Source of the DNA: UBA10438 sp964432155
GTDB lineage: Bacteria > Bacteroidota > Ignavibacteria > Kapaibacteriales > Kapaibacteriaceae
DNA: 64,000 bases
Direction: 5' to 3'
Assembly: GCA_964432155.1 (NCBI GenBank)
Contig: CAYSMF010000005.1
Coordinates: 62,001 to 126,000 of the forward strand
The notes below the pieces were generated by a model, which searched no databases, was not told the DNA's origin, and saw nothing but the letters and a program-made list of their open reading frames with translations. Every line of letters starts with the position of its first letter. The stretch's first letter is position 1. Both the position numbers and the translations under genes were made by a program. Shown here in pieces: positions 34,130 through 42,281 of this stretch.

Positions 34130-34833
34130 ATACTCACATCGTACTCGTCGTGATGATAATGGCATCACTTGCAACGGTACACGCCGACACAGACAAGGGT
34201 AAGGTGTTGAAGACGGAGACAGGCAATTGTGTTGGAAAAAACACGACGTTCAGAGAGAGGCACTGGGTTGACCTCGATAACGACGGTAAGGCAGACTACA
34301 CAGTGACGGTGTGGTGCAATAAGGCAGTTTCAACGAATCCAGTGGGACTCGTCTCAGGAAGTTGGCCGACGTCGCATGATTCCTGGACGTCGAATCTTGA
34401 ATGTCAGACCGTGTCGCAGGATGGCCGATATCACTATGCATTCATCTACCGTGATAAAGCCACTAATGCGGTTATCGGCTCTGAGGTGCTGGACTCACTC
34501 GACCCAACGTCATCAGCTGCCGTCGCGTTTTATTCCTCGATTCCCATGATTCCGACGGTGTCAGATCGCGAGAATCAAGCGCCTGTGTTGACGATCTCAG
34601 ACGTGGACAAGGGCTTGACGAGCTTGACGTTCGAGGCCTACGAACAGGGGCTGTACACAGTCACGGTGCGCCTTCGTCGAGAGAACGGAGACGAGGTTGA
34701 AAGGGAGGTACGCATCTATGTCAATCAGATCGGTCAGATGACGATTCCTTACCAGCTTCGCTCGGGCGAAACCATGTACGGATTTCGGTTGGACCGACCG
34801 AATCAAGGTGGTCATGAGTCGTACTTCAAATGA
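34126..34833 (+). CDS. Secreted protein of unknown function
   Basis: 235 aa with a signal peptide (NTHIVLVVMIMASLATVHA). Near residues 47-57 it carries WVDLDNDGKADYTV, an acidic D-x-D-x-D motif like that of its upstream neighbour (IDRDGDGCYDW), which suggests that both bind calcium or share ancestry at the N-terminus. The rest, including a predicted beta-rich region (GLTSLTFEAYEQGLYTVTVRLRREN), matches no family I know. No Por sorting domain is visible, so it may act as a partner of the preceding T9SS protein. The start overlaps the previous stop (ATGA), making a three-gene operon with the peptide and the sorting-domain protein. Confidence 0.7.
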   Translation: MNTHIVLVVMIMASLATVHADTDKGKVLKTETGNCVGKNTTFRERHWVDLDNDGKADYTVTVWCNKAVSTNPVGLVSGSWPTSHDSWTSNLECQTVSQDGRYHYAFIYRDKATNAVIGSEVLDSLDPTSSAAVAFYSSIPMIPTVSDRENQAPVLTISDVDKGLTSLTFEAYEQGLYTVTVRLRRENGDEVEREVRIYVNQIGQMTIPYQLRSGETMYGFRLDRPNQGGHESYFK

Positions 34834-34924
34834 TCTCCTGCGATAATGCTCCTCACAATCCTCTGGTTCTGCGTTGTTCACATGGCGCAGGGCCAGGGTA
34901 GTGTTGTAGTCGGCGATATGGAGG

Positions 34925-34955
34925 TCTGAGGTGTGAGCTTGGGGTGATATGTTTG
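34925..34955 (+). promoter_or_regulatory. Promoter of the lipoprotein gene
   Basis: TCTG at 34925-34928, a 19-bp spacer, then a perfect TATGTTTG at 34948-34955. The start would be near 34960, which leaves a leader of about 20-25 nt that contains AGGA before the ATG at 34983. This is a normal leadered arrangement. Confidence 0.5.
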
Positions 34956-34982
34956 TGAGAAGCAATCACTTCAGGACCGATC

Positions 34983-35771
34983 ATGAGACGTACTGCATTC
35001 ATCAATGGACTGTTCGATGGGGCGAGCATCCCTGCGATCCTCGTGTTGTTGGCAACCATCGGATGCTCGAACTCCGACACCACAACGGAAAAGATCGATC
35101 CGCCCCGTACACCATTCGCCGTCCTCGTGCGATCAACCGAGACGGATGCACCGATCGCAGGCATGCAGGCAGTATTCGTGGATGATTCGACACAACAGGC
35201 TGACACGGTTGTGACGAATGCGAATGGCGAAGCCATTTCCCAAGTGGTGCGTGGTCACAGCGTGAAGGCGTTTCTGATGGGTGTGATGCTCCGGAAGGAT
35301 AACGAGACCGCATTCGCAGTTCCTGTTGATGGACCGATGCAGTCGATTACTGTGAAGATGACGGAGAAGGATGTAGCTGAGGCAAAGGATCGGATGATGC
35401 GCCAGCAGGCATATGAGCGTATGTATCGGCTGGCGAACGGTGCGATGGTCTTCAAGACGATCCGCGCCTCGGGACGGTCGTCGTCTACCGCTCAGCCCGT
35501 AGCAGACGAACCGATCATGTTCACGAATCCCGCCACAAATGCCAATGTGACGCTTCGTTCTGATGCGGAGGGGTTTGTCTTCCTTCGTGGTTCAACGATA
35601 GGACTAAGCGACGGCGGCACGTTCGCCATGCAGTCGGCGCGAGAGCCACGCGATGGTAAGCTGTTTGTGAGCGCGCAGGGAACGCCGAACTTCACATTCA
35701 AGGCGGAGCGCCTTGCGTCGCCGTGGAATGGCACGCTGAACTTCATCACGGTTCCAATCGTCGGCAAGTAA
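34983..35771 (+). CDS. Probable lipoprotein of unknown function
   Basis: 262 aa. AGGA lies 6 nt before the ATG. The N-terminus has a hydrophobic stretch (IPAILVLLATIG) ending at Cys28, so lipid attachment is likely, although the -3 residue is Thr, which is atypical. Residues of about 40-125 (PFAVLVRSTETDAPIAGMQAVFVDD ... VTNANGEAISQ) look like a carboxypeptidase-regulatory or Ig-like fold, often seen in Bacteroidota surface proteins. The C-terminal half is unfamiliar. It ends 4 bp before the convergent NlpC/P60 gene, and no terminator separates them. Confidence 0.7.
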   Translation: MRRTAFINGLFDGASIPAILVLLATIGCSNSDTTTEKIDPPRTPFAVLVRSTETDAPIAGMQAVFVDDSTQQADTVVTNANGEAISQVVRGHSVKAFLMGVMLRKDNETAFAVPVDGPMQSITVKMTEKDVAEAKDRMMRQQAYERMYRLANGAMVFKTIRASGRSSSTAQPVADEPIMFTNPATNANVTLRSDAEGFVFLRGSTIGLSDGGTFAMQSAREPRDGKLFVSAQGTPNFTFKAERLASPWNGTLNFITVPIVGK

Positions 35772-35775
35772 CCGA

Positions 35776-36240
35776 CTAGTGCTCAATCACACGTCGAGCT
35801 TTCACGTACGAGGTTCGCCAGTACTTCTCCGAAAGAGCAGACACGATGACGCCTTTCCGCGTCGATGCGTGAATGAACCGTTGCGCGTCGACCATGATTC
35901 CCACGTGGTTGATGTCGCGACCGGACGTGCGAAATGCGACCACATCGCCCGGCTGCAGGCTGTCGCGATCAATAGCAATGCCCATTTCGGCAATCTCGCG
36001 AGAGGTGCGAGGCAGTGAGATGCCTATCGAGGTGAAGCACGTCGTGACGAAGCCTGAACAGTCGAAGCAATCTCGCGTCGTTCCGCCTGAACAATAGGAT
36101 GTGCCTAGGTGTGATTCGGCTTCGTCGATGAGGGATGCAACACGCGCAGAGGATGCACTGCGTGAGAGCTTGCTCGACGAGCATCCAGCGATAAGCACTC
36201 CGAGAGCAAGCACAATGCAGACAATTCGGATGTGGCGCAT
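35776..36240 (-). CDS. NlpC/P60 peptidoglycan hydrolase lipoprotein
   Basis: 154 aa. The signal LGVLIAGC gives a lipobox with Cys20. The NlpC/P60 domain fills the rest, with the catalytic triad candidates C61 (DCSGF), H112 (NHVGI) and H124 (FIHAS). Enzymes of this family cut the D-Glu to diamino acid bond in the peptidoglycan stem. I chose the ATG at 36240 over the GTG at 36243 because GAGG lies 5 nt upstream of the ATG. It follows terC by 21 bp on the same strand and is probably transcribed with it. Confidence 0.88.
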   Translation of the reverse strand: MRHIRIVCIVLALGVLIAGCSSSKLSRSASSARVASLIDEAESHLGTSYCSGGTTRDCFDCSGFVTTCFTSIGISLPRTSREIAEMGIAIDRDSLQPGDVVAFRTSGRDINHVGIMVDAQRFIHASTRKGVIVSALSEKYWRTSYVKARRVIEH

Positions 36241-36261
36241 CACGACCTCACTACGCAGGGA

Positions 36262-37248
36262 CTAGGCCGATTCGTTCTCGGAAGCTGGCTTCTCTGGGAA
36301 GATGATCGACAGCAGAATTGAGACTGCCAAGACGGTGGCGATCACGCCAAGCGCGATTCCGATGGGAATATGCGTCGGAGCGAGACTGAGATCGAGCCCG
36401 ATCATGGAGAGATCAATGCCCTTCATGATGAACATTTTTACGCCGATGAAGGTCAGGATCGCGCTTAGACCGTACTTGAGGAAGTGGAACATGCCCATTG
36501 CTCCTGCGACGGCAAAAAACAGCGACCGCAATCCCATGATCGCGAAGACGTTCGAGGTGAACACAATGAACGGGTCGCGCGTGATGGCGAAGATTGCCGG
36601 AATGGAGTCAATAGCAAAGACAAGGTCGGTTGCTTCTACAACCAGCACAACGAGGAAGAGTGGCGTAAACCAACGCACGCCGTCCTTCATGATCGTAAAC
36701 CGATCCTGATGATAGGTTTCAGTAACGCGGAAGAACTTTCGTCCGTACTTCACGACGATGTTGTCTTCGAGATCCTCAGCGTCCTCGCTGCTGAAGGCCA
36801 TGCGCAGACCGGTGACAATGAGAAATGCGCCAAAGACGTAGAAGATCCAGCCGAACGAGCTGATGAGCACTGCACCGATGGCGATCATTGCTCCACGCAT
36901 GACCAAGGCACCGATGATACCCCAGAACAACACCTTGTGGTGGTACTGTGGCGCAACCTTGAAGTAGCGCAGAATCAGAATGATCACAAAAATGTTGTCG
37001 ACCGAGAGCGATTGCTCTAGTAAGTAGCCGGCAAAGAACTCGGTGGCGGCTACGGGCCCCTTCTCGAAGTAGACGAAGACATTAAACGCCAGCGCTAGAG
37101 TGATCCAGAACGCTGTCCATCCAAATGCCTCGCTCACCTTCACGACGTGAGGTGTACGATTGAACACGCCGAGGTCCAGTGCCAGGAGGAACAGCACGAG
37201 GACAATGAAGCCGACGTACAGGATTGGGTCGGGGATAAGAGGAAGCAT
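36262..37248 (-). CDS. TerC-family integral membrane protein
   Basis: 328 aa with about nine membrane helices. Conserved TerC features are LLEQSLSVDNIFV and VEATDLVFAIDSIPAIFAIT, whose acidic residues lie inside the membrane and are thought to bind metal. Family members are linked to tellurite resistance, manganese export and metal loading of exported proteins. The ATG at 37248 is preferred to a longer frame (37395) because the extension is unlike the family and TACTTTTG lies 3 nt before this ATG. It is divergent from polA. Confidence 0.9.
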   Translation of the reverse strand: MLPLIPDPILYVGFIVLVLFLLALDLGVFNRTPHVVKVSEAFGWTAFWITLALAFNVFVYFEKGPVAATEFFAGYLLEQSLSVDNIFVIILILRYFKVAPQYHHKVLFWGIIGALVMRGAMIAIGAVLISSFGWIFYVFGAFLIVTGLRMAFSSEDAEDLEDNIVVKYGRKFFRVTETYHQDRFTIMKDGVRWFTPLFLVVLVVEATDLVFAIDSIPAIFAITRDPFIVFTSNVFAIMGLRSLFFAVAGAMGMFHFLKYGLSAILTFIGVKMFIMKGIDLSMIGLDLSLAPTHIPIGIALGVIATVLAVSILLSIIFPEKPASENESA

Positions 37249-37251
37249 GCA

Positions 37252-37259
37252 CAAAAGTA
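37252..37259 (-). promoter_or_regulatory. -7 box (TACTTTTG) of a probable leaderless terC mRNA
   Basis: On the minus strand, a perfect TAnnTTTG ends 3 nt before the terC ATG. No Shine-Dalgarno sequence is present. Confidence 0.65.
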
Positions 37260-37290
37260 CGCTGTAGTGTCGGAAAAGGTGGTCAAGGAG

Positions 37291-37354
37291 CGAGACTGGA
37301 GAGATAGCACGGGCGAGACTGGAGAGATAGCACGGGCGAGACAGGGTCTCGCCC
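37291..37354. repeat. 23-bp tandem repeat and hairpin between terC and polA
   Basis: Two identical 23-bp units (CGAGACTGGAGAGATAG + CACGGG) lie at 37291-37313 and 37314-37336, with the start of a third. The end forms a hairpin: GGGCGAGAC (37334-37342), loop AGG, GTCTCGCCC (37346-37354). The hairpin directly precedes the polA -7 box at 37356. Confidence 0.85.
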
Positions 37355-37355
37355 T

Positions 37356-37363
37356 TACATTTG
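37356..37363 (+). promoter_or_regulatory. -7 box (TACATTTG) of a probable leaderless polA mRNA
   Basis: A perfect TAnnTTTG ending 3 nt before the polA ATG at 37367. No Shine-Dalgarno sequence is present; the expected -33 position lies in the repeat/hairpin region. Confidence 0.65.
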
Positions 37364-37366
37364 TTG

Positions 37367-40177
37367 ATGCACCCTCTTATCCTCATCGACGGCATGTCGC
37401 TGGTTTTTCGTGCCTACCATGCGCTCCAGCGCACGGGCATGCAATCGCCAACCGGCGAGCCAACCTTTGCCGTGTTCGCCTTCGCGAACATCCTCACATC
37501 ACTTCTGGATCGACATGATCCGGACGCGATTGCTGTGATCTTCGACACGCCCGAGCCGACGTTCCGTCACAAGATGTACGACCAGTACAAGGCCAACCGC
37601 GATGCGTTTCCGGAAGACCTCGTACCGCAGTTGGAGCGGATCAAGCAGTTAATCCGATTGATGGGACTCGAGACAGTTGAGATGCCAGGGTTCGAAGCCG
37701 ACGATATCGTTGGCACGATCTGTCGCCGCGAGAGCAACGATGGACATGAAATCCTGTGCGTGACATCCGATAAAGACTACTTCCAGTTGGTCTCGGACAA
37801 GGTGAAGATCCTTCGTCCGGGCAAAGACGTCGGACAGTACGACGTGATGGATGCACATGCCGTGCGCGAGAAGTTCGGTGTAGCACCTGAGCATGTTATT
37901 GATGTGCTCGCACTTATTGGTGACTCGTCAGACAATGTTCCTGGCGTTAAAGGAATCGGCGAGAAAACAGCGATTCCGCTGATCGAGCAATTCGGCTCCC
38001 TCGAGGGGTTGTACGAGCATCTCGATCAGGTTGAACGGGCCAGCGTGCGCACCAAGCTTGAAACTGATCGCGAGAAAGCATTCCTGTCGAAGACGCTTGT
38101 GACGATTCACACCGATGTTCCGATTGATGCCAAGCGTGTAGCACTCGTGCGCCGTCCAATGGATCTGTCGGCCATCGATGGGTTTTGCGAAGAACTCGGC
38201 TTCGGTACACTGCGCCGCAAGTTTCAGAAGTATGCACAAGGTGGTGCATCCGCCGAGTTAACGCCGTCGGGTGCGCATCCATCAGTAGATGTGAGTCCTG
38301 CCGAGCCAGCAGCGCAGCTGTTAACGCATGCGTCAGTGCCGCATGAGTACATCTTGGTTGATACCGAGGGTGGACTTGATGCGATGATGCAGGCGCTTGC
38401 TGATGTAACGATGCTATCTGTCGACTTAGAGACAACCGGTCTCGATGCCATGCAATGTCGTATCGTGGGCGTGGCCCTCTGCGCACACGAGGGAACGGCA
38501 TACTACATCGACGTTGATGATCCTGATACCGACCAGCCTGGTTCGCTCTTCGATGATCACGAAACGCGCCACGGACTTCCGGTACGTGCTGTGCTCGATC
38601 GTATCGCGCCGATGCTGACGAATCCGCAGGTAGGCAAGTGCGGACAGAATCTGAAGTTCGACATGCTGATTCTCAAGCGCTACGGTATCGATGTTGCGCC
38701 AGTATCATTCGATACGATGCTTGCGAGTTATGTGCTCGATCCCGACAAGCTGCATAACCTTGATGCGCTCTCGGAACGATGGCTGCAGTATCAGCCGATC
38801 TCAATCACATCGTTGATTGGTGAGAAGAAGAGTCAGCAAATTTCCATGCGAGACGTTGATGCAGCGCGCGTTGCCGAATATGCTGGAGAGGATGCAGACC
38901 TTGCTCTGAAGCTCACGAACATGATGCATCAGCAATTGAGCGACGAAGGGTTGCTCGACTTCGCACAACGTGTGGAGTTCGCAGCAGTGCCTGTACTCGT
39001 CACAATGGAGTACAATGGCATCTGCATCGATACGCAGGCGCTTGCCGGACTTGGTGAGTTCATGCGCAGCGAGGCAACGCGTCTTGAAGCACTGATCTGG
39101 AAGGAAGCCGGCAAGGAGTTCACTATCTCGTCACCGAAGCAGCTTGCAGAGGTGTTGTTTGAAGATCTGATGCTACCGGCATCAAAGAAGACAAAGACTG
39201 GCTACTCGACCGATTCAAGCGTGCTGTCGGAACTCGCCGAAATGTATCCGATTGCGCAGATGGTACTCGATTACCGTCAAGTCGAGAAGCTTCGCAGCAC
39301 GTACGTTGAATCGCTTCCACGTCTGATCAACCCGCATACGGGTCGTGTGCACACAACGTTCAACCAAACTGTTGCTGCAACCGGACGTCTTTCGTCGACG
39401 GAACCGAATCTCCAGAACATCCCAATTCGCACCGAGCTTGGTCAGCAGATTCGCAAGGCCTTTGTCCCACAGCGTGATGGACACGTGATCGTATCGGCCG
39501 ACTACTCGCAGATTGAGTTGCGAATCATGGCATCGTTCTCGCGTGATGCGGGGCTTCTCGATGCCTTCGCTCAGGGGGCCGACATCCATGCTGCTACAGC
39601 AGCGGTGTTGTTTGATGTCGATCGATCGGCCGTAACATCCGAGCAGCGTCGCATTGCGAAGACCGTGAACTTCGGCATCATGTACGGTCAGGGCGCGTTT
39701 GGTTTGGCCGGACAGCTCGGCATCTCGCGCGGCGAAGCCCAGGACATCATCAATAACTACTTCGAGAAGTACGCCGGGATCAAGCGTTATATCGACGAAA
39801 CCGTCGCATCGACGCGTGATCGCGGATACGCCACCACCGTCCTTGGACGTCGCCGCTACTTCCCAACCATCATGAGTAACAACCGTGGCTTGCGCACTGC
39901 AGCTGAGCGTGCTGCGATCAACATGCCAATCCAGGGAACAGCGGCCGACATGATGAAGCTTGCCATGGTGCGTGTGCATGATCGCATGCGCCGCGAAGGC
40001 TGCTCATCATTGCTCATGCTCCAGGTGCACGACGAACTCGTCTTTGAATGTCCAACATCGGAAGTTGACCTCATCACTGCCATTGCGCGTGAGGAGATGC
40101 AGCAGGCCCTCCCCCTCGAGGGCGTGCCTGTTGTTGTCGAAACCGGTGTAGGGGGCTCGTGGTACGAAGCCCATTGA
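37367..40177 (+). CDS. polA: DNA polymerase I
   Basis: 936 aa, full length, used in repair and Okazaki fragment processing. Three domains are seen: a 5'-nuclease (about 1-290; LILIDGMSLVFRAYHAL, EADDIVGTI, DSSDNVPGVKGIGEKTA); a 3'-5' exonuclease (about 330-520) with intact motifs DLETTG, GQNLKFD and YAGEDADL, so proofreading should work; and the polymerase (about 540-936) with VSADYSQIELR and VHDELVFE. The ATG at 37367 is chosen over the TTG at 37361, because the homologous proteins start at this Met and a TACATTTG box ends 3 nt before it. Its stop is 18 bp before the next start. Confidence 0.97.
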   Translation: MHPLILIDGMSLVFRAYHALQRTGMQSPTGEPTFAVFAFANILTSLLDRHDPDAIAVIFDTPEPTFRHKMYDQYKANRDAFPEDLVPQLERIKQLIRLMGLETVEMPGFEADDIVGTICRRESNDGHEILCVTSDKDYFQLVSDKVKILRPGKDVGQYDVMDAHAVREKFGVAPEHVIDVLALIGDSSDNVPGVKGIGEKTAIPLIEQFGSLEGLYEHLDQVERASVRTKLETDREKAFLSKTLVTIHTDVPIDAKRVALVRRPMDLSAIDGFCEELGFGTLRRKFQKYAQGGASAELTPSGAHPSVDVSPAEPAAQLLTHASVPHEYILVDTEGGLDAMMQALADVTMLSVDLETTGLDAMQCRIVGVALCAHEGTAYYIDVDDPDTDQPGSLFDDHETRHGLPVRAVLDRIAPMLTNPQVGKCGQNLKFDMLILKRYGIDVAPVSFDTMLASYVLDPDKLHNLDALSERWLQYQPISITSLIGEKKSQQISMRDVDAARVAEYAGEDADLALKLTNMMHQQLSDEGLLDFAQRVEFAAVPVLVTMEYNGICIDTQALAGLGEFMRSEATRLEALIWKEAGKEFTISSPKQLAEVLFEDLMLPASKKTKTGYSTDSSVLSELAEMYPIAQMVLDYRQVEKLRSTYVESLPRLINPHTGRVHTTFNQTVAATGRLSSTEPNLQNIPIRTELGQQIRKAFVPQRDGHVIVSADYSQIELRIMASFSRDAGLLDAFAQGADIHAATAAVLFDVDRSAVTSEQRRIAKTVNFGIMYGQGAFGLAGQLGISRGEAQDIINNYFEKYAGIKRYIDETVASTRDRGYATTVLGRRRYFPTIMSNNRGLRTAAERAAINMPIQGTAADMMKLAMVRVHDRMRREGCSSLLMLQVHDELVFECPTSEVDLITAIAREEMQQALPLEGVPVVVETGVGGSWYEAH

Positions 40178-40182
40178 TGTCA

Positions 40183-40190
40183 TAGTTTTG
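40183..40190 (+). promoter_or_regulatory. -7 box (TAGTTTTG) of the uppP-cyclophilin gene
   Basis: A perfect TAnnTTTG ending 5 nt before the ATG at 40196. There is no Shine-Dalgarno sequence, so this mRNA is probably leaderless although polA ends only 18 bp upstream. Confidence 0.65.
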
Positions 40191-40195
40191 CTGCC

Positions 40196-41665
40196 ATGTC
40201 CATTCTCACTGCACTCTTGTTGGGACTCATTCAAGGTCTCACCGAGTTCATCCCCATCTCGAGCACTGCGCACCTCACGGCAGCTGCACATGCGCTTGGC
40301 GTGCTCGATGCACCCGATAGTGCAGCGCGGTGGACGGCCTTTATGGCAACTATCCAGTTGGGTACGCTTGTTGCCGTTCTTGCTTACTTCCGTAGCGATA
40401 TCATCGCATCGGCCCACGCATGGGTCAGCGAGAATATCGGATCGCGCAGGACGCCGATGGCGCTTCAAAGCGCCGAAGCTCGACTCGGATGGTTCGTCAT
40501 TGTGGGGTCCGTTCCCATTGTTGTTGTCGGACTCCTCCTCAAGCCCATCATTGAAGGCTCGCTCACCAAGAGTCTTACCGTCATTGGGTTCAGTTTGATC
40601 GGTGGTGCGCTTCTCCTGTGGCTTGCGGAGCGACGTGGCAAGTTCACGCGCTCAACAACCGATCTCACGATGTTGGACTCGATCATTATTGGTGCGGCGC
40701 AATGTTTGGCGCTTTTCCCAGGTAATTCGCGCAGTGGGTCGACGATGATGGCCGCCATGTTCCGTGACATGACGCGTGAGCATGCCGCGAGGTTTTCGTT
40801 CTTGCTGTCCATCCCCGCCATTCTCGGTGCAGGCATTCTCCAGTTTGTGGGTTCAATCGACGAGATTCAAGCCTCGGGAGAAATCCCTGCGCTTGTTGTC
40901 GCGACGGTCGCTGGTGGTATCAGCGGCTATTGGTCGATCGCATTCTTGCTGAAGTTCCTTCGCACACACAGCATGCGTCCGTTCATCATCTATCGTCTTG
41001 CCATTGGAGCCGTGTTGCTCTTTACGGCCTGCACGCCCCAGCAATCCGAGCAGGATGCCGTCGCTCTCAAGGAACTTGCACCGCCCGAGCGCACGCAGCG
41101 AGTGGACGCGGACTCAACGGATTCTGTTGAAGCCGTCATCACCGATACCGTCCGCGTGGTCACGAGCAAAGGCACGTTCACCATTGGTCTGTACGGCGAG
41201 GATGCGCCAAAGGCAGTTGCAAACTTCCTAGCCCTGGTTGATGCCAAGAAGTACAATGGCATCCTCGTTCACCGTGTTGTCCAAGAGTATCTCGTGCAGA
41301 TGGGAGATCCCACCACGAAGGATCCGCAGATGCGATCTGAGTGGGGAAGGGGCGGGCAAACCGCCACCGGAGATCCGTTGCCAGACGAGCTCGATCCGGA
41401 GCTTCCATCGGCGCAACGTGGTTATGTGAAAGGGGTTGTCGCGATGGCCCGCAAGCAGAGTCCGAACTCCGCCACGAGCCAATTTTTTATTTGTCTCGAG
41501 AAAGCTGCCACACTTCCGTACCAATACACGATTTTTGGAACCGTCCTCGACGGAATGAAGGTTGTCGAAGCAATGGGGCGGGTCGAAGTTGAGCCGGGTC
41601 CACTCGGAGACACCGACGGAATTCCGCGCTCGACGATCACAATCAAGTCAATTCAACGACGGTAA
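40196..41665 (+). CDS. uppP: UppP undecaprenyl-diphosphatase fused to a cyclophilin domain
   Basis: 489 aa against about 270 for normal UppP. Residues 1-278 are a complete UppP (recycling of the lipid carrier for peptidoglycan and O-antigen): QGLTEFIPISSTAHL with Q13/E17, PGNSRSGS at 176-183 including R180, and about eight membrane helices. Its last helix (RLAIGAVLLF) runs straight into TAC (Cys279), then a linker of about 35 residues, and a peptidyl-prolyl isomerase of the cyclophilin type (about 315-487: VVTSKGTFTIGLY, LVHRVVQEYLVQMGDP, SATSQFFICLE, TIFGTVLDGMKVVEAM). One open frame covers all of it, without an internal stop. The next gene is another cyclophilin. An internal ATG at 40973 could yield the isomerase alone as a lipoprotein. 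Confidence 0.9.
   Translation: MSILTALLLGLIQGLTEFIPISSTAHLTAAAHALGVLDAPDSAARWTAFMATIQLGTLVAVLAYFRSDIIASAHAWVSENIGSRRTPMALQSAEARLGWFVIVGSVPIVVVGLLLKPIIEGSLTKSLTVIGFSLIGGALLLWLAERRGKFTRSTTDLTMLDSIIIGAAQCLALFPGNSRSGSTMMAAMFRDMTREHAARFSFLLSIPAILGAGILQFVGSIDEIQASGEIPALVVATVAGGISGYWSIAFLLKFLRTHSMRPFIIYRLAIGAVLLFTACTPQQSEQDAVALKELAPPERTQRVDADSTDSVEAVITDTVRVVTSKGTFTIGLYGEDAPKAVANFLALVDAKKYNGILVHRVVQEYLVQMGDPTTKDPQMRSEWGRGGQTATGDPLPDELDPELPSAQRGYVKGVVAMARKQSPNSATSQFFICLEKAATLPYQYTIFGTVLDGMKVVEAMGRVEVEPGPLGDTDGIPRSTITIKSIQRR
40973..41665 (+). other. Possible internal start: stand-alone cyclophilin lipoprotein
   Basis: From the ATG at 40973 (Met260 of the fusion) the frame reads as a lipoprotein signal peptide: basic MRPFIIYR, hydrophobic LAIGAVLLF, then a lipobox-like FTAC. 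The same residues form the last membrane helix of UppP. A shorter product of 230 residues is therefore possible. There is no good ribosome binding site, so this is inference. Confidence 0.3.
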
Positions 41666-41683
41666 ACTTTTTAGGAGCTACAC

Positions 41684-42280
41684 ATGCGCATGTTCGCAAT
41701 GGCAGTCACACTCGTTCTCGCAATGAGTGTTGGATTCTCAACGGTAACCGCACAATCATCTTCATCATCAGCAAAGCAGGACAAAAAGGCTATGACCTAC
41801 ATCATGACCGTCAAGCAAGGCAACAAGGAACTCGGCAAGATCACAATCAAGCTGTGGCCAGAAATCGCACCGAAGCACTGTGCGTTCTGGGATGCACGCG
41901 TTGCCGAAGGTTGGTACGACGGTTCAGCGTTTCACCGCGTAATCCCTGGATTCATGATTCAAGGCGGCGATCCGAACTCGAAGGATCAGGCACGTGAATC
42001 ATGGGGCACAGGTGGATACAAGGAAACAGTACCTGCTGAGTTCAGCGCAAAGAAGCACGTGCGCGGCGTTCTCTCGGCTGCACGCACAAACGATCCAAAC
42101 AGCTTTAGCGGACAGTTCTTCCTCTGCGTAGCAGATTCGCCATGGCTCGACAATCAGTATACAGCCTTCGGTGAAGTTGTCAGTGGCATGGAAGTCGCAG
42201 ACATGGTTGTGAACACACCACGCGATCCACGCGACAATCCGCTTGAGAAGATCACCTTTACGGTCGCAAAGGGTAAGTAA
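41684..42280 (+). CDS. Exported cyclophilin-type peptidyl-prolyl isomerase
   Basis: 198 aa. A signal peptide (FAMAVTLVLAMSVGFSTVTAQ) precedes a Ser-rich linker and one cyclophilin domain (about 32-196) with FHRVIPGFMIQGGDP, the Arg and Phe of the active site (HRV, GQFFLCV), and NQYTAFGEVVSGMEV. It catalyses Xaa-Pro isomerisation during folding of exported proteins. AGGAG lies 6 nt before the ATG. It follows the UppP-cyclophilin fusion by 18 bp, so the locus holds two exported isomerases in a row, probably in one operon, followed by an OmpA-type envelope protein. Confidence 0.93.
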   Translation: MRMFAMAVTLVLAMSVGFSTVTAQSSSSSAKQDKKAMTYIMTVKQGNKELGKITIKLWPEIAPKHCAFWDARVAEGWYDGSAFHRVIPGFMIQGGDPNSKDQARESWGTGGYKETVPAEFSAKKHVRGVLSAARTNDPNSFSGQFFLCVADSPWLDNQYTAFGEVVSGMEVADMVVNTPRDPRDNPLEKITFTVAKGK

Positions 42281-42281
42281 G

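Noticed and set aside
37361..37366. TTG start for polA at 37361
   Set aside because: It lies within the TACATTTG box and adds only two residues; the ATG at 37367 matches the family start.
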